Made by a program: the position numbers and the translations under genes. 64,000 nucleotides of DNA from an uncultured Eubacterium sp. (GTDB lineage Bacteria > Bacillota > Clostridia > Lachnospirales > Lachnospiraceae): contig CAMUML010000001.1 of the NCBI GenBank assembly GCA_947089855.1, forward strand, positions 157,844 through 221,843, given 5' to 3'. Shown piece after piece: positions 34,683-43,018 of the stretch (position 1 is its first letter; every line of letters begins with the position of its first letter). The notes below the pieces were generated by a model, which saw nothing but the letters and a program-made list of their open reading frames with translations, was not told the origin of the DNA and did no database searches.

Positions 34683-35828
34683 GTGTATAAAATTATGACG
34701 CCGGGGCCTACGCAGGTCCTGGAAAATGTACGGATGGCAAGGAGCCTGGAGTGTACAAACCCGGATTTAGATGGGGCGTTTACACAGTTTTACAAGGATA
34801 CCTGTGAATTAATCAGTTCCCTTTTGCATACGAAAAATGAAACCTTGATTTTAGGTGGGGAAGGGATACTGGGATTGGAAGCAGCGTGTGCTTCCCTAAC
34901 GGAGCCAGGAGACCATGTGCTTGTGCTGGACAATGGTGTGTTCGGCAAAGGCTTTGCCGATTTCGTCAGCATTTACGGCGGTATTGCTGATATATATCAT
35001 GCAGATTATAGAAATACCCTAGATGTGGATGCACTTGCTGAGTATTTAAAAGGGAATCATCATTATAAATATGCTACGGTAGTACACTGTGATACGCCAA
35101 GCGGCATGCTCAATGATATAAGCCGCATTTGCCCTTTGTTAAAACAATATGGGATTTTAACAGTTGTAGACTCGGTTTCGGCTATGTTTGGAGAACCGGT
35201 CAATGTGGATGCGTTCCAGATAGATTTGCTATGCGGAGGGTCGCAAAAAGCAGTTTCAGCGCCTCCAGGCCTGGCCTTTGTTACGATCAGCGATGAGGCT
35301 AAAACTGCGGTCAAAAGCCGTAAAACGCCGATTGCTTCTTTTTATGCAAACCTGGCGTTGTTTGAAAATTACTACGAAAAAAAGTGGTTTCCATATACAA
35401 TGCCAATCAGCGATATAAATGGCTTGCGGGCAGCATTTGAAAACATTGCATCAGACCCTGGAATGTTGGACCGCCATAAAATGATTGCCCATGCAACTAG
35501 GGAATCATTAAAAGCAGCAGGCATTGCATTCTACCAAAATAGCGGGTTTTCCAATACAGTAACGGTATTTGAATGCCCGGCAGGGATCCGTGTCGAACAG
35601 GTTTTGGAGGAGATAAAAACAAGGTACGGGATCATGCTGGCAGGTTCTTTTGACGAATTTTCTGGAAAAGTAATCCGAATCGGCCATATGGGTGTAAATG
35701 CAACCATCAGCAATATGGTAGAAACCCTGAGGGCGCTTGATATGGTACTGCGTGTACTTGGGGCAAACCTGCCCGTTCACTTAGACACGCATTTTATGCA
35801 GGAAATCCATGCATATGCAGCGGATTAA
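34683..35828 (+). CDS. class V aminotransferase (alanine-glyoxylate/serine-pyruvate type)
   Basis: 381 residues from GTG 34683, placed after GGAGG. The N-terminus (KIMTPGPTQVLENV) and the PLP lysine site LLCGGSQKAVSAPPGLAF, together with VDSVSAMFGEP, identify the small-subunit-type class V transaminases acting on serine, alanine or (S)-ureidoglycine with glyoxylate or pyruvate as acceptor. The substrate cannot be fixed from sequence. It stands alone, with lactate dehydrogenase 200 bases downstream. Confidence 0.87.
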   Translation: MYKIMTPGPTQVLENVRMARSLECTNPDLDGAFTQFYKDTCELISSLLHTKNETLILGGEGILGLEAACASLTEPGDHVLVLDNGVFGKGFADFVSIYGGIADIYHADYRNTLDVDALAEYLKGNHHYKYATVVHCDTPSGMLNDISRICPLLKQYGILTVVDSVSAMFGEPVNVDAFQIDLLCGGSQKAVSAPPGLAFVTISDEAKTAVKSRKTPIASFYANLALFENYYEKKWFPYTMPISDINGLRAAFENIASDPGMLDRHKMIAHATRESLKAAGIAFYQNSGFSNTVTVFECPAGIRVEQVLEEIKTRYGIMLAGSFDEFSGKVIRIGHMGVNATISNMVETLRALDMVLRVLGANLPVHLDTHFMQEIHAYAAD

Positions 35829-36028
35829 GTATTTATTATAAAATGGAAAATTAAAAAAGCAGGCGAGTTTGTCTCTTGCCACAGTAAAAGGCAGTTGCGT
35901 ATCATTATATTATAATGGACGTAAACGGCCTTTTTGTGTATGGCGCGCAACAAATGCTGCCAAACGGTACGGATGTATAGATTTGCCTGATTTGGAAAAT
36001 ACTAAGAAAAAAATTGAGAGGTAAATAG

Positions 36029-36994
36029 ATGGAATATGTAGAATGTTTAAAAGTGAATTTAAGGAAAGCAGCAGTTATAGGCTGCGGCCTTGTAGGCTCC
36101 TCAAGTGCATTTGCATTGATGCAGAGCGGGCTGTTTTCGGAACTGGTTTTGATCGACGCAGATGAAAACCGTGCAGATGGCGAAGCACTGGATATTAGCC
36201 ACGGGACGCCGTTTGCAAGGCCCATGAAAATATATGCGGGTGGGTACCAGGATATTACAGACGCAGCTGTAGTCGTTATTACAGCAGGCGCAAACCAAAA
36301 GCCAGATGAAACAAGGCTGGATCTGGTCAGCAAAAATACAGCAATTATGCGTTCAATCATAGGGGAGATTATGCGTTATGGCTGCGAAGGGATTCTTTTG
36401 ATAGTGTCAAACCCAGTTGATATTCTGACCTATGAAGCGCTTAAAATGTCCGGGCTGCCGAAAAACCGTGTGATTGGGTCCGGGACGGTCCTTGATACCG
36501 GGCGGCTGAAAAGCGAACTGGGGGAACATCTTGGAATAGACAGCCGCAGTATCCATGCATTTATCATAGGGGAGCATGGGGACAGCGAGATCGCGGCATT
36601 CAGCAGCGCCAATGTGTCAGGCGTCCCCCTAAGCGATGTATGTGAGATGCGTGGATATTATGACCATGAAGAGTCGATGCGGGAGATTGCGGAGACAGTA
36701 AAAAACAGCGCATATGAGATTATTGAAAAGAAAAAGGCTACTTATTACGGCATTGCCATGGCAGTCCGCCGTATTTGTGAAGCAATCGTCCGGGACGAAA
36801 AGTCGATTCTGCCAGTGTCCGTCTTTTTGGAAGATGAAATGGCCTATGGACTAACAGATATAGTATTAAGCATGCCAACGATTGTCGGTGCAAAAGGCGC
36901 CGAGGGACAAGTACCGATTTCGTTAAACCAGGAGGAACAGGCACAACTGCAAAAATCAGCAGAGCTTTTAAAAGAAATCATACAAAAAATTTGA
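36029..36994 (+). CDS. ldh: L-lactate dehydrogenase
   Basis: 321 residues with the NAD-binding GCGLVGSSSAFAL, NPVDILTYEALK, GSGTVLDTGRLK and the catalytic His loop IIGEHGDSEIAAF. The substrate-specificity loop has Gln (GANQKPDETR), favouring lactate over malate. It reduces pyruvate to L-lactate with NADH. There is a GAGAGG site ahead of the ATG, though spaced closely. A loose GCTGCC/GGCAGC hairpin follows the gene. Confidence 0.92.
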   Translation: MEYVECLKVNLRKAAVIGCGLVGSSSAFALMQSGLFSELVLIDADENRADGEALDISHGTPFARPMKIYAGGYQDITDAAVVVITAGANQKPDETRLDLVSKNTAIMRSIIGEIMRYGCEGILLIVSNPVDILTYEALKMSGLPKNRVIGSGTVLDTGRLKSELGEHLGIDSRSIHAFIIGEHGDSEIAAFSSANVSGVPLSDVCEMRGYYDHEESMREIAETVKNSAYEIIEKKKATYYGIAMAVRRICEAIVRDEKSILPVSVFLEDEMAYGLTDIVLSMPTIVGAKGAEGQVPISLNQEEQAQLQKSAELLKEIIQKI

Positions 36995-37326
36995 TGCCGT
37001 TTTGATAATTTGGCTAGCTATAATAAAGTTGCCATGTTATGGATGCTGCCTTTCATATCCAGTCATGGTAAAAAGGGGCAGCGTTAAAAATATACAGTCA
37101 GTTAAAAATATATTTTAAACTCAATGAAATGAAAAGACAGCATATACTTGGCGCTCTTGGAGAAGTGTGCTATATTGTAAAGTGCACAGCCTTAGAAAAG
37201 GGAGCGGTTGTAAGAAATTAGAAAGGAAATTTAAGATATTTTGTGATATAATATCATAATTACGGAAAAAAACATCTATGCAGGCATGTTATACTAGGAA
37301 CAAAGCATTGGAGGAGGAGTATAGGA
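36995..37326. other. intergenic region between ldh and the peptidase gene
   Basis: No gene is seen. A possible terminator hairpin (GCTGCC about 37046, GGCAGC about 37078) follows ldh. The rest is AT-rich. The segment near 37240-37260 contains TATAAT-like sequences that may serve the C39-like gene. Confidence 0.4.
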
Positions 37327-38262
37327 ATGGCAAAAGCAATGACAATTGGTATGAAAAAGAAACTGCGCAAAAAAAGGCGGCGGGCAATCCGCCGGGTGGT
37401 ATTCCTGTCTGCCCTTATGGTAGGGATTGTGCTGGTGCTGCGTATGGCGACTGACCGTCTACTTGTAGGGAACGCCCCAGAACCAGAACAGCCCCACCAT
37501 GTAAAAGCAGCAGCGTCGGGAGCCGTTACGGAAGCACCAACTATAAATATAGAACAGCCAATAGAACGACATGAATCGGAAATAATAGAAGATTTGGAAA
37601 AATATGCAAAAACAAGTAAGGCTGCTGCGCAAATCTATGAGGACCGCAACCGTTATCCGCAAGATCTGCTTGCCGCATATTTGAATAACCCAGAAATGGA
37701 GCAATTTGTAATTGGATATTTAAATCAAGATTTTATAGAAAAGGGTGGCGGGCTAAATGATGAGGAAAAGAACCAAGAATTTCCATTGCTGCTACAGTGG
37801 GACAGCCGGTGGGGATATGTGCCTTATGGGGGCAGTGTGATAGGGCTTTCTGGCTGTGGACCGACTTGTTTATCTATGGTGTTAATTTCGCTGACTGGAA
37901 AAACGGAGCAGACACCAGACCAAATAGCACAGTTTAGCCAGGAAAACGGATACTATGTCGAAGGCAGCGGGACAGCCTGGGCTTTGATGGTAGAAGGGGC
38001 ATCGCGCCTTGGGCTTTCTGCCAGGGAGTTGTCTTTAGATGAAACTATAATGAAGGCAGCATTGGATGCGGGCCGTCCAATTATATGTTCCATGGGGGTT
38101 GGTGATTTTACGACACAGGGGCATTTTGTGCTGATCTATGGGTACGATGAGGAAGGATTTTTGATTAATGACCCTAATTGTATTGCACGCAGCGGGCAGG
38201 CGTGGACGTTTGAGCGGCTGCGGGGGCAGATCAAAAATATGTGGGCGTATTCTGTGCTTTGA
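37327..38262 (+). CDS. membrane-anchored C39-like cysteine peptidase
   Basis: 311 residues with a basic N-terminus (KKKLRKKRRRAIRR) and one membrane helix (about 23-40), so type II anchored and extracellular. The papain-like C39_2 domain covers about 155-311, with catalytic Cys in LSGCGPTCLSMV, His in GHFVLIYGY and Asp/Asn in LINDPN. GGAGG precedes the ATG. Such proteins process cell-wall or surface peptides; unlike bacteriocin C39 peptidases there is no ABC transporter fused or adjacent. Confidence 0.85.
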   Translation: MAKAMTIGMKKKLRKKRRRAIRRVVFLSALMVGIVLVLRMATDRLLVGNAPEPEQPHHVKAAASGAVTEAPTINIEQPIERHESEIIEDLEKYAKTSKAAAQIYEDRNRYPQDLLAAYLNNPEMEQFVIGYLNQDFIEKGGGLNDEEKNQEFPLLLQWDSRWGYVPYGGSVIGLSGCGPTCLSMVLISLTGKTEQTPDQIAQFSQENGYYVEGSGTAWALMVEGASRLGLSARELSLDETIMKAALDAGRPIICSMGVGDFTTQGHFVLIYGYDEEGFLINDPNCIARSGQAWTFERLRGQIKNMWAYSVL

Positions 38263-38334
38263 GGGTTGATTATTAAAGTGTGCGTAAGGTAAGAAGTGGA
38301 TGGGGGGGGGGAAGACGCCGGATGGCGGGGCGGT

Positions 38335-38540
38335 GGGCTGGCTTCCTGCTCCAGAATGTTAAGAAATCCCTAAGTATTCTGCATCTACACAGTGGTACCG
38401 GACGGGCGCGGCACCTTGTCCGCCCTGGCTGAATGCCAGCAGCTACCGATGCCGCTTCGGCTTCGCCGCTTGGTTGCCTAGCAGAATGCTAAGGGTTTCT
38501 AAACATTTTTCCAACGTTGCCGGAAGCCAGGGCAGCCCCA
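38335..38540. repeat. long fold-back intergenic element
   Basis: The left end (GGCTTCC, then ATGTTAAGAAATCCCTAAG and TATTCTGC to about 38383) recurs inverted at the right end (about 38482-38535) with some mismatches. Between the arms are several GC-rich hairpins, such as GGACGGGCG/TTGTCCGCCC and GCCGCTTCGGC. The whole unit would form a roughly 200-base imperfect hairpin. It might be a miniature transposable element or a degenerate terminator. I found no clear target duplication. Confidence 0.5.
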
Positions 38541-38579
38541 GCTTTTATATACAGTATCCGCCGATCCGCTTGCAGGCCC

Positions 38580-39581
38580 CTACCAGTTATTTACCGCATG
38601 CTCTGCAAAAGATACAATATCTTTCACTTCTAGCGCAACCCCGTCATCAAGTACAGCCTTTCCAGAAAACACCCCAAACATCTGGTGGCAGCAATTATCC
38701 ACCCACAGCATTTTAGCTTCTGTCGTCCTGTCATACACTGGCTCCAGCGTCAGGTCCAGACGGCCTTCCCGGTCTGTGATCCGCCAAGGCTGCATATAAT
38801 CATCTCCCAGCGTAAAATCTACCTTTCCCAGCTTATGGCTTTTTCCTTGGTAAAAAAGCATATTTTCGCTGGCTGTATCTGTATTGCCGAATCCGCATCC
38901 CAAATTAAACCCAAACATTCCGCCGTCCAGGTAGCCTGTCCCATTGCTCCAGTACCATTCATTGTGAAATGGCCAAACACCACGCCCCCAGTCCAGCAGG
39001 CCGAACGCATCCTTCCTGTCAAACCGCCATTCTCCTGTGCCACTGCGCACAAAGCCTTCCGCTATCATGCAGTTAATTTTGTGATTGTAGTAAAAAGCAT
39101 GTGAAGACTCGTCAAACGGCAGGCTTATTACAAGTGAATCAGGGTTGCAGCGTTTTAAATAAACCTCTGCATCCACATCGCCCCAATGGCAGGTGAGCCT
39201 GCGTATACCGCCCCTTGCTTCAAATTTCATACATACACCGTCTTTTTGATAAGACAGCACATGGCTGCTTTCAGCATCAGCTGGCATATGCAGGGAACCG
39301 AATGGGAGCGCCAGTATCTTATTTAGATCCAGCAGCTTTTCACCTTTTACAAAATCAAACAGCATTAGGCTTACCTGTCCCGCATAAGCTGCATGTCCAA
39401 TGGTGAACTGCAGGCACAGCCTGTCATTCGACACCTGGTAAAAATCCCATTCTTTTATCCTCCAAGGCGGTGCCTGGATTGCCCTCCTGTCATACTTGCG
39501 TATACTTTTCCTGGAAAACCCGGGGATTGGGCGGCCTTTCTTATCCAGCACCGGCCCTTTTTCCAAAAGTTCTTTTTCCAT
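38580..39581 (-). CDS. DUF2804 domain protein
   Basis: 333 residues of beta-rich protein. The N-terminal basic segment (KGRPIPGFSRKSIRKYDR) and the conserved FDRKDAFGLLDWGRGVWPFHNEWYW and GFNLGCGFGNT motifs match DUF2804 proteins. These resemble sugar- or lipid-binding beta-barrels and have no proven activity. It is divergent from the FGGY kinase, with a miniature transposable element in the shared upstream region. No signal peptide is present. Confidence 0.85.
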   Translation of the reverse strand: MEKELLEKGPVLDKKGRPIPGFSRKSIRKYDRRAIQAPPWRIKEWDFYQVSNDRLCLQFTIGHAAYAGQVSLMLFDFVKGEKLLDLNKILALPFGSLHMPADAESSHVLSYQKDGVCMKFEARGGIRRLTCHWGDVDAEVYLKRCNPDSLVISLPFDESSHAFYYNHKINCMIAEGFVRSGTGEWRFDRKDAFGLLDWGRGVWPFHNEWYWSNGTGYLDGGMFGFNLGCGFGNTDTASENMLFYQGKSHKLGKVDFTLGDDYMQPWRITDREGRLDLTLEPVYDRTTEAKMLWVDNCCHQMFGVFSGKAVLDDGVALEVKDIVSFAEHAVNNW

Positions 39582-39694
39582 TGCAAAAACCTCCTTTTGC
39601 CATTGCGCCTATTTTCTTATTTGCCCAGTATAACAGCCATTGCAAAAATTTTCAATACAGCCCGCTGCTTTCGCGGTTAAGTAGGTTATATAGG

Positions 39695-39837
39695 GTTACT
39701 ATTCACGGGCCAGGAATGCGCATAAACTGCGCATTCCGTGAGAACATGATTCAGGAGTGAGGGGCGGTTTTGCGAAGCAAACTTCTAATATCGCCCCGAA
39801 TGTTACTATGAGCGGCCCCCAGGCCGTGAATAGTAAC
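39695..39837. mobile_element. miniature inverted-repeat transposable element, copy A (143 bp)
   Basis: GTTACTATTCACGG at 39695-39708 is a perfect inverted copy of 39824-39837. The element is flanked by TATATAGG on both sides (39687-39694 and 39838-39845), an 8-bp target-site duplication. Inside are two hairpins (39713-39737; 39761-39797 with a nested TTTGC-GAA-GCAAA) separated by TGATTCAGGAGTGAG (39747-39761), and an inner GTTACTAT at 39802. No coding capacity. It must depend on a transposase elsewhere. Confidence 0.9.
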
Positions 39838-39929
39838 TATATAGGGTGTAAAACAGCAGTGATTCGTTTTGACAATTATTACCAATAAGAGTAAAATATA
39901 GCTATACTTTAATTTAGGAGGGGATGTAA

Positions 39930-41525
39930 ATGAACAATGTAAAAGATTTTATTGCTGCTGGCAAAGCCATCCTTGGTATTGAACTTGGTTCCACAAGGAT
40001 TAAGGCTGTATTGATTGGAGAAGGCAATGAGCCGGTTGCATCTGGTGCCCATAACTGGGAAAACCGTCTGGAAAACGGGATCTGGACATATACGCTGGAC
40101 GACATCTGGACTGGCCTTCAGGATAGTTATGCGAAAATGGCAGCTGATGTCAAGGAACAATACGGCGTAGAGCTGACAAGCCTTGCAGCCATCGGCCTAT
40201 CTGCTATGATGCATGGATATATGGTATTTGATTCTGCTGGGGAACTGCTGGTTCCTTTCCGCACCTGGCGTAACACAATTACAGAACAATCCAGCGGGCA
40301 GCTCACCGAATTATTCCAATACAATATCCCGCAAAGGTGGAGCATCGCGCATTTAGACCAGGCCATTTTAAATAACGAACCTCATGTCGGGCGCATTGAT
40401 TATCTGGTTACGCTGGCAGGCTATATCCACTGGCAGCTAACAGGGCAGAAAGTGCTTGGTGTCGGCGAAGCTTCTGGTATGTTCCCAATTGATACCAATA
40501 CAAAAGATTTTAACCAGCATATGGTCGAACAATTTGACCAACGCCATGCTCAAAAAGGTTTCGCCTGGAAATTACGGGATATTTTGCCAAAAGTATTGTC
40601 TGCCGGAGACCCTGCAGGTAACTTAACCGAAGAAGGTGCGAAAAAACTAGACCCATCTGGCCGCCTGGCGCCGGGGATCCCGCTCTGCCCGCCGGAAGGG
40701 GATGCCGGAACTGGCATGGCTGCCACAAACAGCGTGGCGGTACGTACCGGCAATGTATCTGCTGGCACTTCTGTATTCGGCATGGTTGTTATGGAAAAAG
40801 AACTATCCAAAGTATACCCGGAAATCGACCTGGTTACTACGCCATCGGGCGACCTTGTAGGTATGATACACTGCAATAACTGCACCTCCGATTTAAATGC
40901 ATGGGTCAACCTGTTTAAAGAATTTGCAGAAAGTTTTGGTATCAAACCGGATATGGAGCAGTTATTCTCCACATTGTATAATAAAGCACTGGAAGGCGAC
41001 AAAGACTGCGGTGGGCTGCTTGCCTACAATTATTTCTCTGGCGAACCAGTAACCGGTTTTGAAGCCGGGCGCCCATTATTTGTACGCACACCAGACAGCC
41101 GTTTTACACTTGCCAACTTTATGCGTGTACACTTAATGGCTTCCCTTAGCGTATTAAAAACCGGTTTTAACCTGATGTTAAAGGAAGAAGGCGTAAAAGT
41201 AGACAAAATGCTTGGCCACGGGGGCCTGTTTAAAACAAAAGGCGTTGGCCAGCGTATCTTGGCAGCCGCTATCAATGCCCCAGTGTTTGTAATGGAAACG
41301 GCTGGCGAAGGGGGCGCATGGGGTATCGCATTGCTTGCTTCTTATATGGTAAATAAAGGTGCAAACGAAACATTAGCAGACTACTTAGAACAGCGTGTCT
41401 TTGCCGGACAGGCCGGTGAAAAAATGGAGCCGGATGCCGAAGATGTCAAAGGATTTGACCGGTTCCTTGAGGTATACACATCTGGCCTTCCGATTGAACG
41501 TGCAGCTGTTGAATGCTTTCAGTAA
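39930..41525 (+). CDS. FGGY-family carbohydrate kinase (ribulokinase/xylulokinase-like)
   Basis: 531 residues starting after GGAGGGG. The N-terminal ATPase domain begins [17 protein letters not shown], with the substrate-region [14 protein letters not shown]. The C-terminal domain has [23 protein letters not shown] and [15 protein letters not shown], the ATP-binding Gly-rich loop. It phosphorylates a pentulose or related sugar using ATP. The long form and sequence recall the araB-like kinases of Firmicutes, but no arabinose or xylose genes are adjacent, so the substrate is open. Confidence 0.86.
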   Translation: MNNVKDFIAAGKAILGIELGSTRIKAVLIGEGNEPVASGAHNWENRLENGIWTYTLDDIWTGLQDSYAKMAADVKEQYGVELTSLAAIGLSAMMHGYMVFDSAGELLVPFRTWRNTITEQSSGQLTELFQYNIPQRWSIAHLDQAILNNEPHVGRIDYLVTLAGYIHWQLTGQKVLGVGEASGMFPIDTNTKDFNQHMVEQFDQRHAQKGFAWKLRDILPKVLSAGDPAGNLTEEGAKKLDPSGRLAPGIPLCPPEGDAGTGMAATNSVAVRTGNVSAGTSVFGMVVMEKELSKVYPEIDLVTTPSGDLVGMIHCNNCTSDLNAWVNLFKEFAESFGIKPDMEQLFSTLYNKALEGDKDCGGLLAYNYFSGEPVTGFEAGRPLFVRTPDSRFTLANFMRVHLMASLSVLKTGFNLMLKEEGVKVDKMLGHGGLFKTKGVGQRILAAAINAPVFVMETAGEGGAWGIALLASYMVNKGANETLADYLEQRVFAGQAGEKMEPDAEDVKGFDRFLEVYTSGLPIERAAVECFQ

Positions 41526-41996
41526 AAATTATAGAGGCATTTAATATATTGGAAAAACAAGATGCTTAGGCTGGGAGGACAGCGTGGCAGTGGGTTGGCT
41601 TCCAACGCCGCAGGAAGCCGACACGCCGCCCTTTCATCTGGTGTCCGCGTAGCCACCAAAATACGGCAATTCCAAAACATTCCATTTATGGCGGAGCTAA
41701 GGAACTGTCCCAAAATAACTTACCGTATTCCTTGTCTTTTTCTCCGATAGCACCACTTAAAAATCAGTTACATAGCCCGCTATGCGCCTGATTTTTAAGT
41801 GGCACTCTCGAAGAAAAATCCTGCGGACTATCGACTACACCTATCTTTTTCCAGATTTTCAAAACACTGTATTTTTCATTGAATTTACCCCAAAAATTTG
41901 ATAAAATAGTCCCAGCCCACAAGGGCAGGACAAAACTACCCAAACAGGCCCAAACAAAACAGCTATATTTTCGTTTAAAAGGAGGCATATTATATT
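41526..41996. other. structured intergenic region after the kinase
   Basis: No gene is seen. A GC-rich foldback (GGACA...TGTCC and GGCTTCC...GGAAGCC, about 41579-41653) is followed by a perfect 15-bp inverted repeat, CCACTTAAAAATCAG at 41753-41767 and its complement at 41788-41802, with an inner CATAG/CTATG pair. These may be terminators or relics of small repeats. The promoter of the secreted fibronectin protein lies toward the right end. Confidence 0.55.
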
Positions 41997-42998
41997 ATGA
42001 ATAAACAGACACTACAAAAAATATGGCACCGCCATATCCCTAAAATGCTTTGTGCCCTCGCTTTGCCAGTTGTTGCCGCAGCCGCTGGCAAAACGGTTTC
42101 GATACACGCTGCCGCCCAGCCTTCCGGTATCCTAGATAACCTGATTGTAAAGGCGCCTGACCAGAAAGCAACCGATTTTAAGATCAGTGCTACTACCGTC
42201 GATTCTGTTACACTTACCTGGACAAAAGCATCCGACGCGGCCACCTACTATATCAGCTTTTGGGAGTCTGGAAAGCCAAGTACTGCGGTAACCAAAGAGG
42301 ATATTGGAGATGTATCGGAATACAAACTGACTAATTTAAACCAGGCCAAATATATGTTCCAAATACAGCCTGCAAACAAGCTGCATACTGGCATCCCGCT
42401 TAAAGGGCCTATTACTTCGATAGAAGGGGCGCCAGATTCCAAGGCGCCGTCAAAGATTACGTTTAATAATATAAAGAACGGATACTGCTCCCTCTATATT
42501 GAAGGGGTAAAAGATATATACCAGTCGCAAGTCCAGTTGTTTGATGCTTCGGATAACTTGCTTGGTACATACCGGGGGGATTTTTCCGGTGCATCGATAA
42601 AGGATGCCTGTATCAAAGACAATGGTTTTTATACGGTTAAGGTACGCGGCGTTTATGACCAGGCAGGCGGCTACCGCAGCAGCGGCGACTGGTCGGAACC
42701 TTATTATTTTTCCACAGCCGTTAAACCGCTGAAAGTAAGCCAGAAAAATGGTAAAGCAGTTTTAAAATGGAGCCAAGTACAGGGGGCTGCCAACTACACG
42801 GTATTTATTTCCAAAAGTGCCGCCAGCGGTTTTAAAAAATCGGTTGTTGTAAAAAGCCCTTCCGCAACCATTGCGAAATTTGGCAGCAACAAGCTGAAAT
42901 CGAAAAAGACCTATTATTTCAAGGTAGCCGCCAGCATGTCCAGAAACGGGGATGTATATACTGCTGAAAGTGTACCGGTAAAAATAAAAATGAAATAA
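41997..42998 (+). CDS. secreted fibronectin type III domain protein
   Basis: 333 residues. A signal peptide (basic KIWHRHIPK, hydrophobic MLCALALPVVAAAAG, cleavage near SIHAAA) is clear. Fn3-like domain one covers about 55-145 (ATTVDSVTLTWTKASDAATYYISF), a beta-rich middle domain follows, and a second Fn3-like domain covers about 240-333 (GKAVLKWSQVQGAANYTVFISK). There is no anchor motif, so the protein is secreted or loosely wall-bound. A GGAGG site precedes the ATG. It is followed closely by the YhgE/Pip genes and may belong to the same surface-related transcript. Confidence 0.85.
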   Translation: MNKQTLQKIWHRHIPKMLCALALPVVAAAAGKTVSIHAAAQPSGILDNLIVKAPDQKATDFKISATTVDSVTLTWTKASDAATYYISFWESGKPSTAVTKEDIGDVSEYKLTNLNQAKYMFQIQPANKLHTGIPLKGPITSIEGAPDSKAPSKITFNNIKNGYCSLYIEGVKDIYQSQVQLFDASDNLLGTYRGDFSGASIKDACIKDNGFYTVKVRGVYDQAGGYRSSGDWSEPYYFSTAVKPLKVSQKNGKAVLKWSQVQGAANYTVFISKSAASGFKKSVVVKSPSATIAKFGSNKLKSKKTYYFKVAASMSRNGDVYTAESVPVKIKMK

Positions 42999-43018
42999 CA
43001 AAAAGCAGGGTTGATTAT

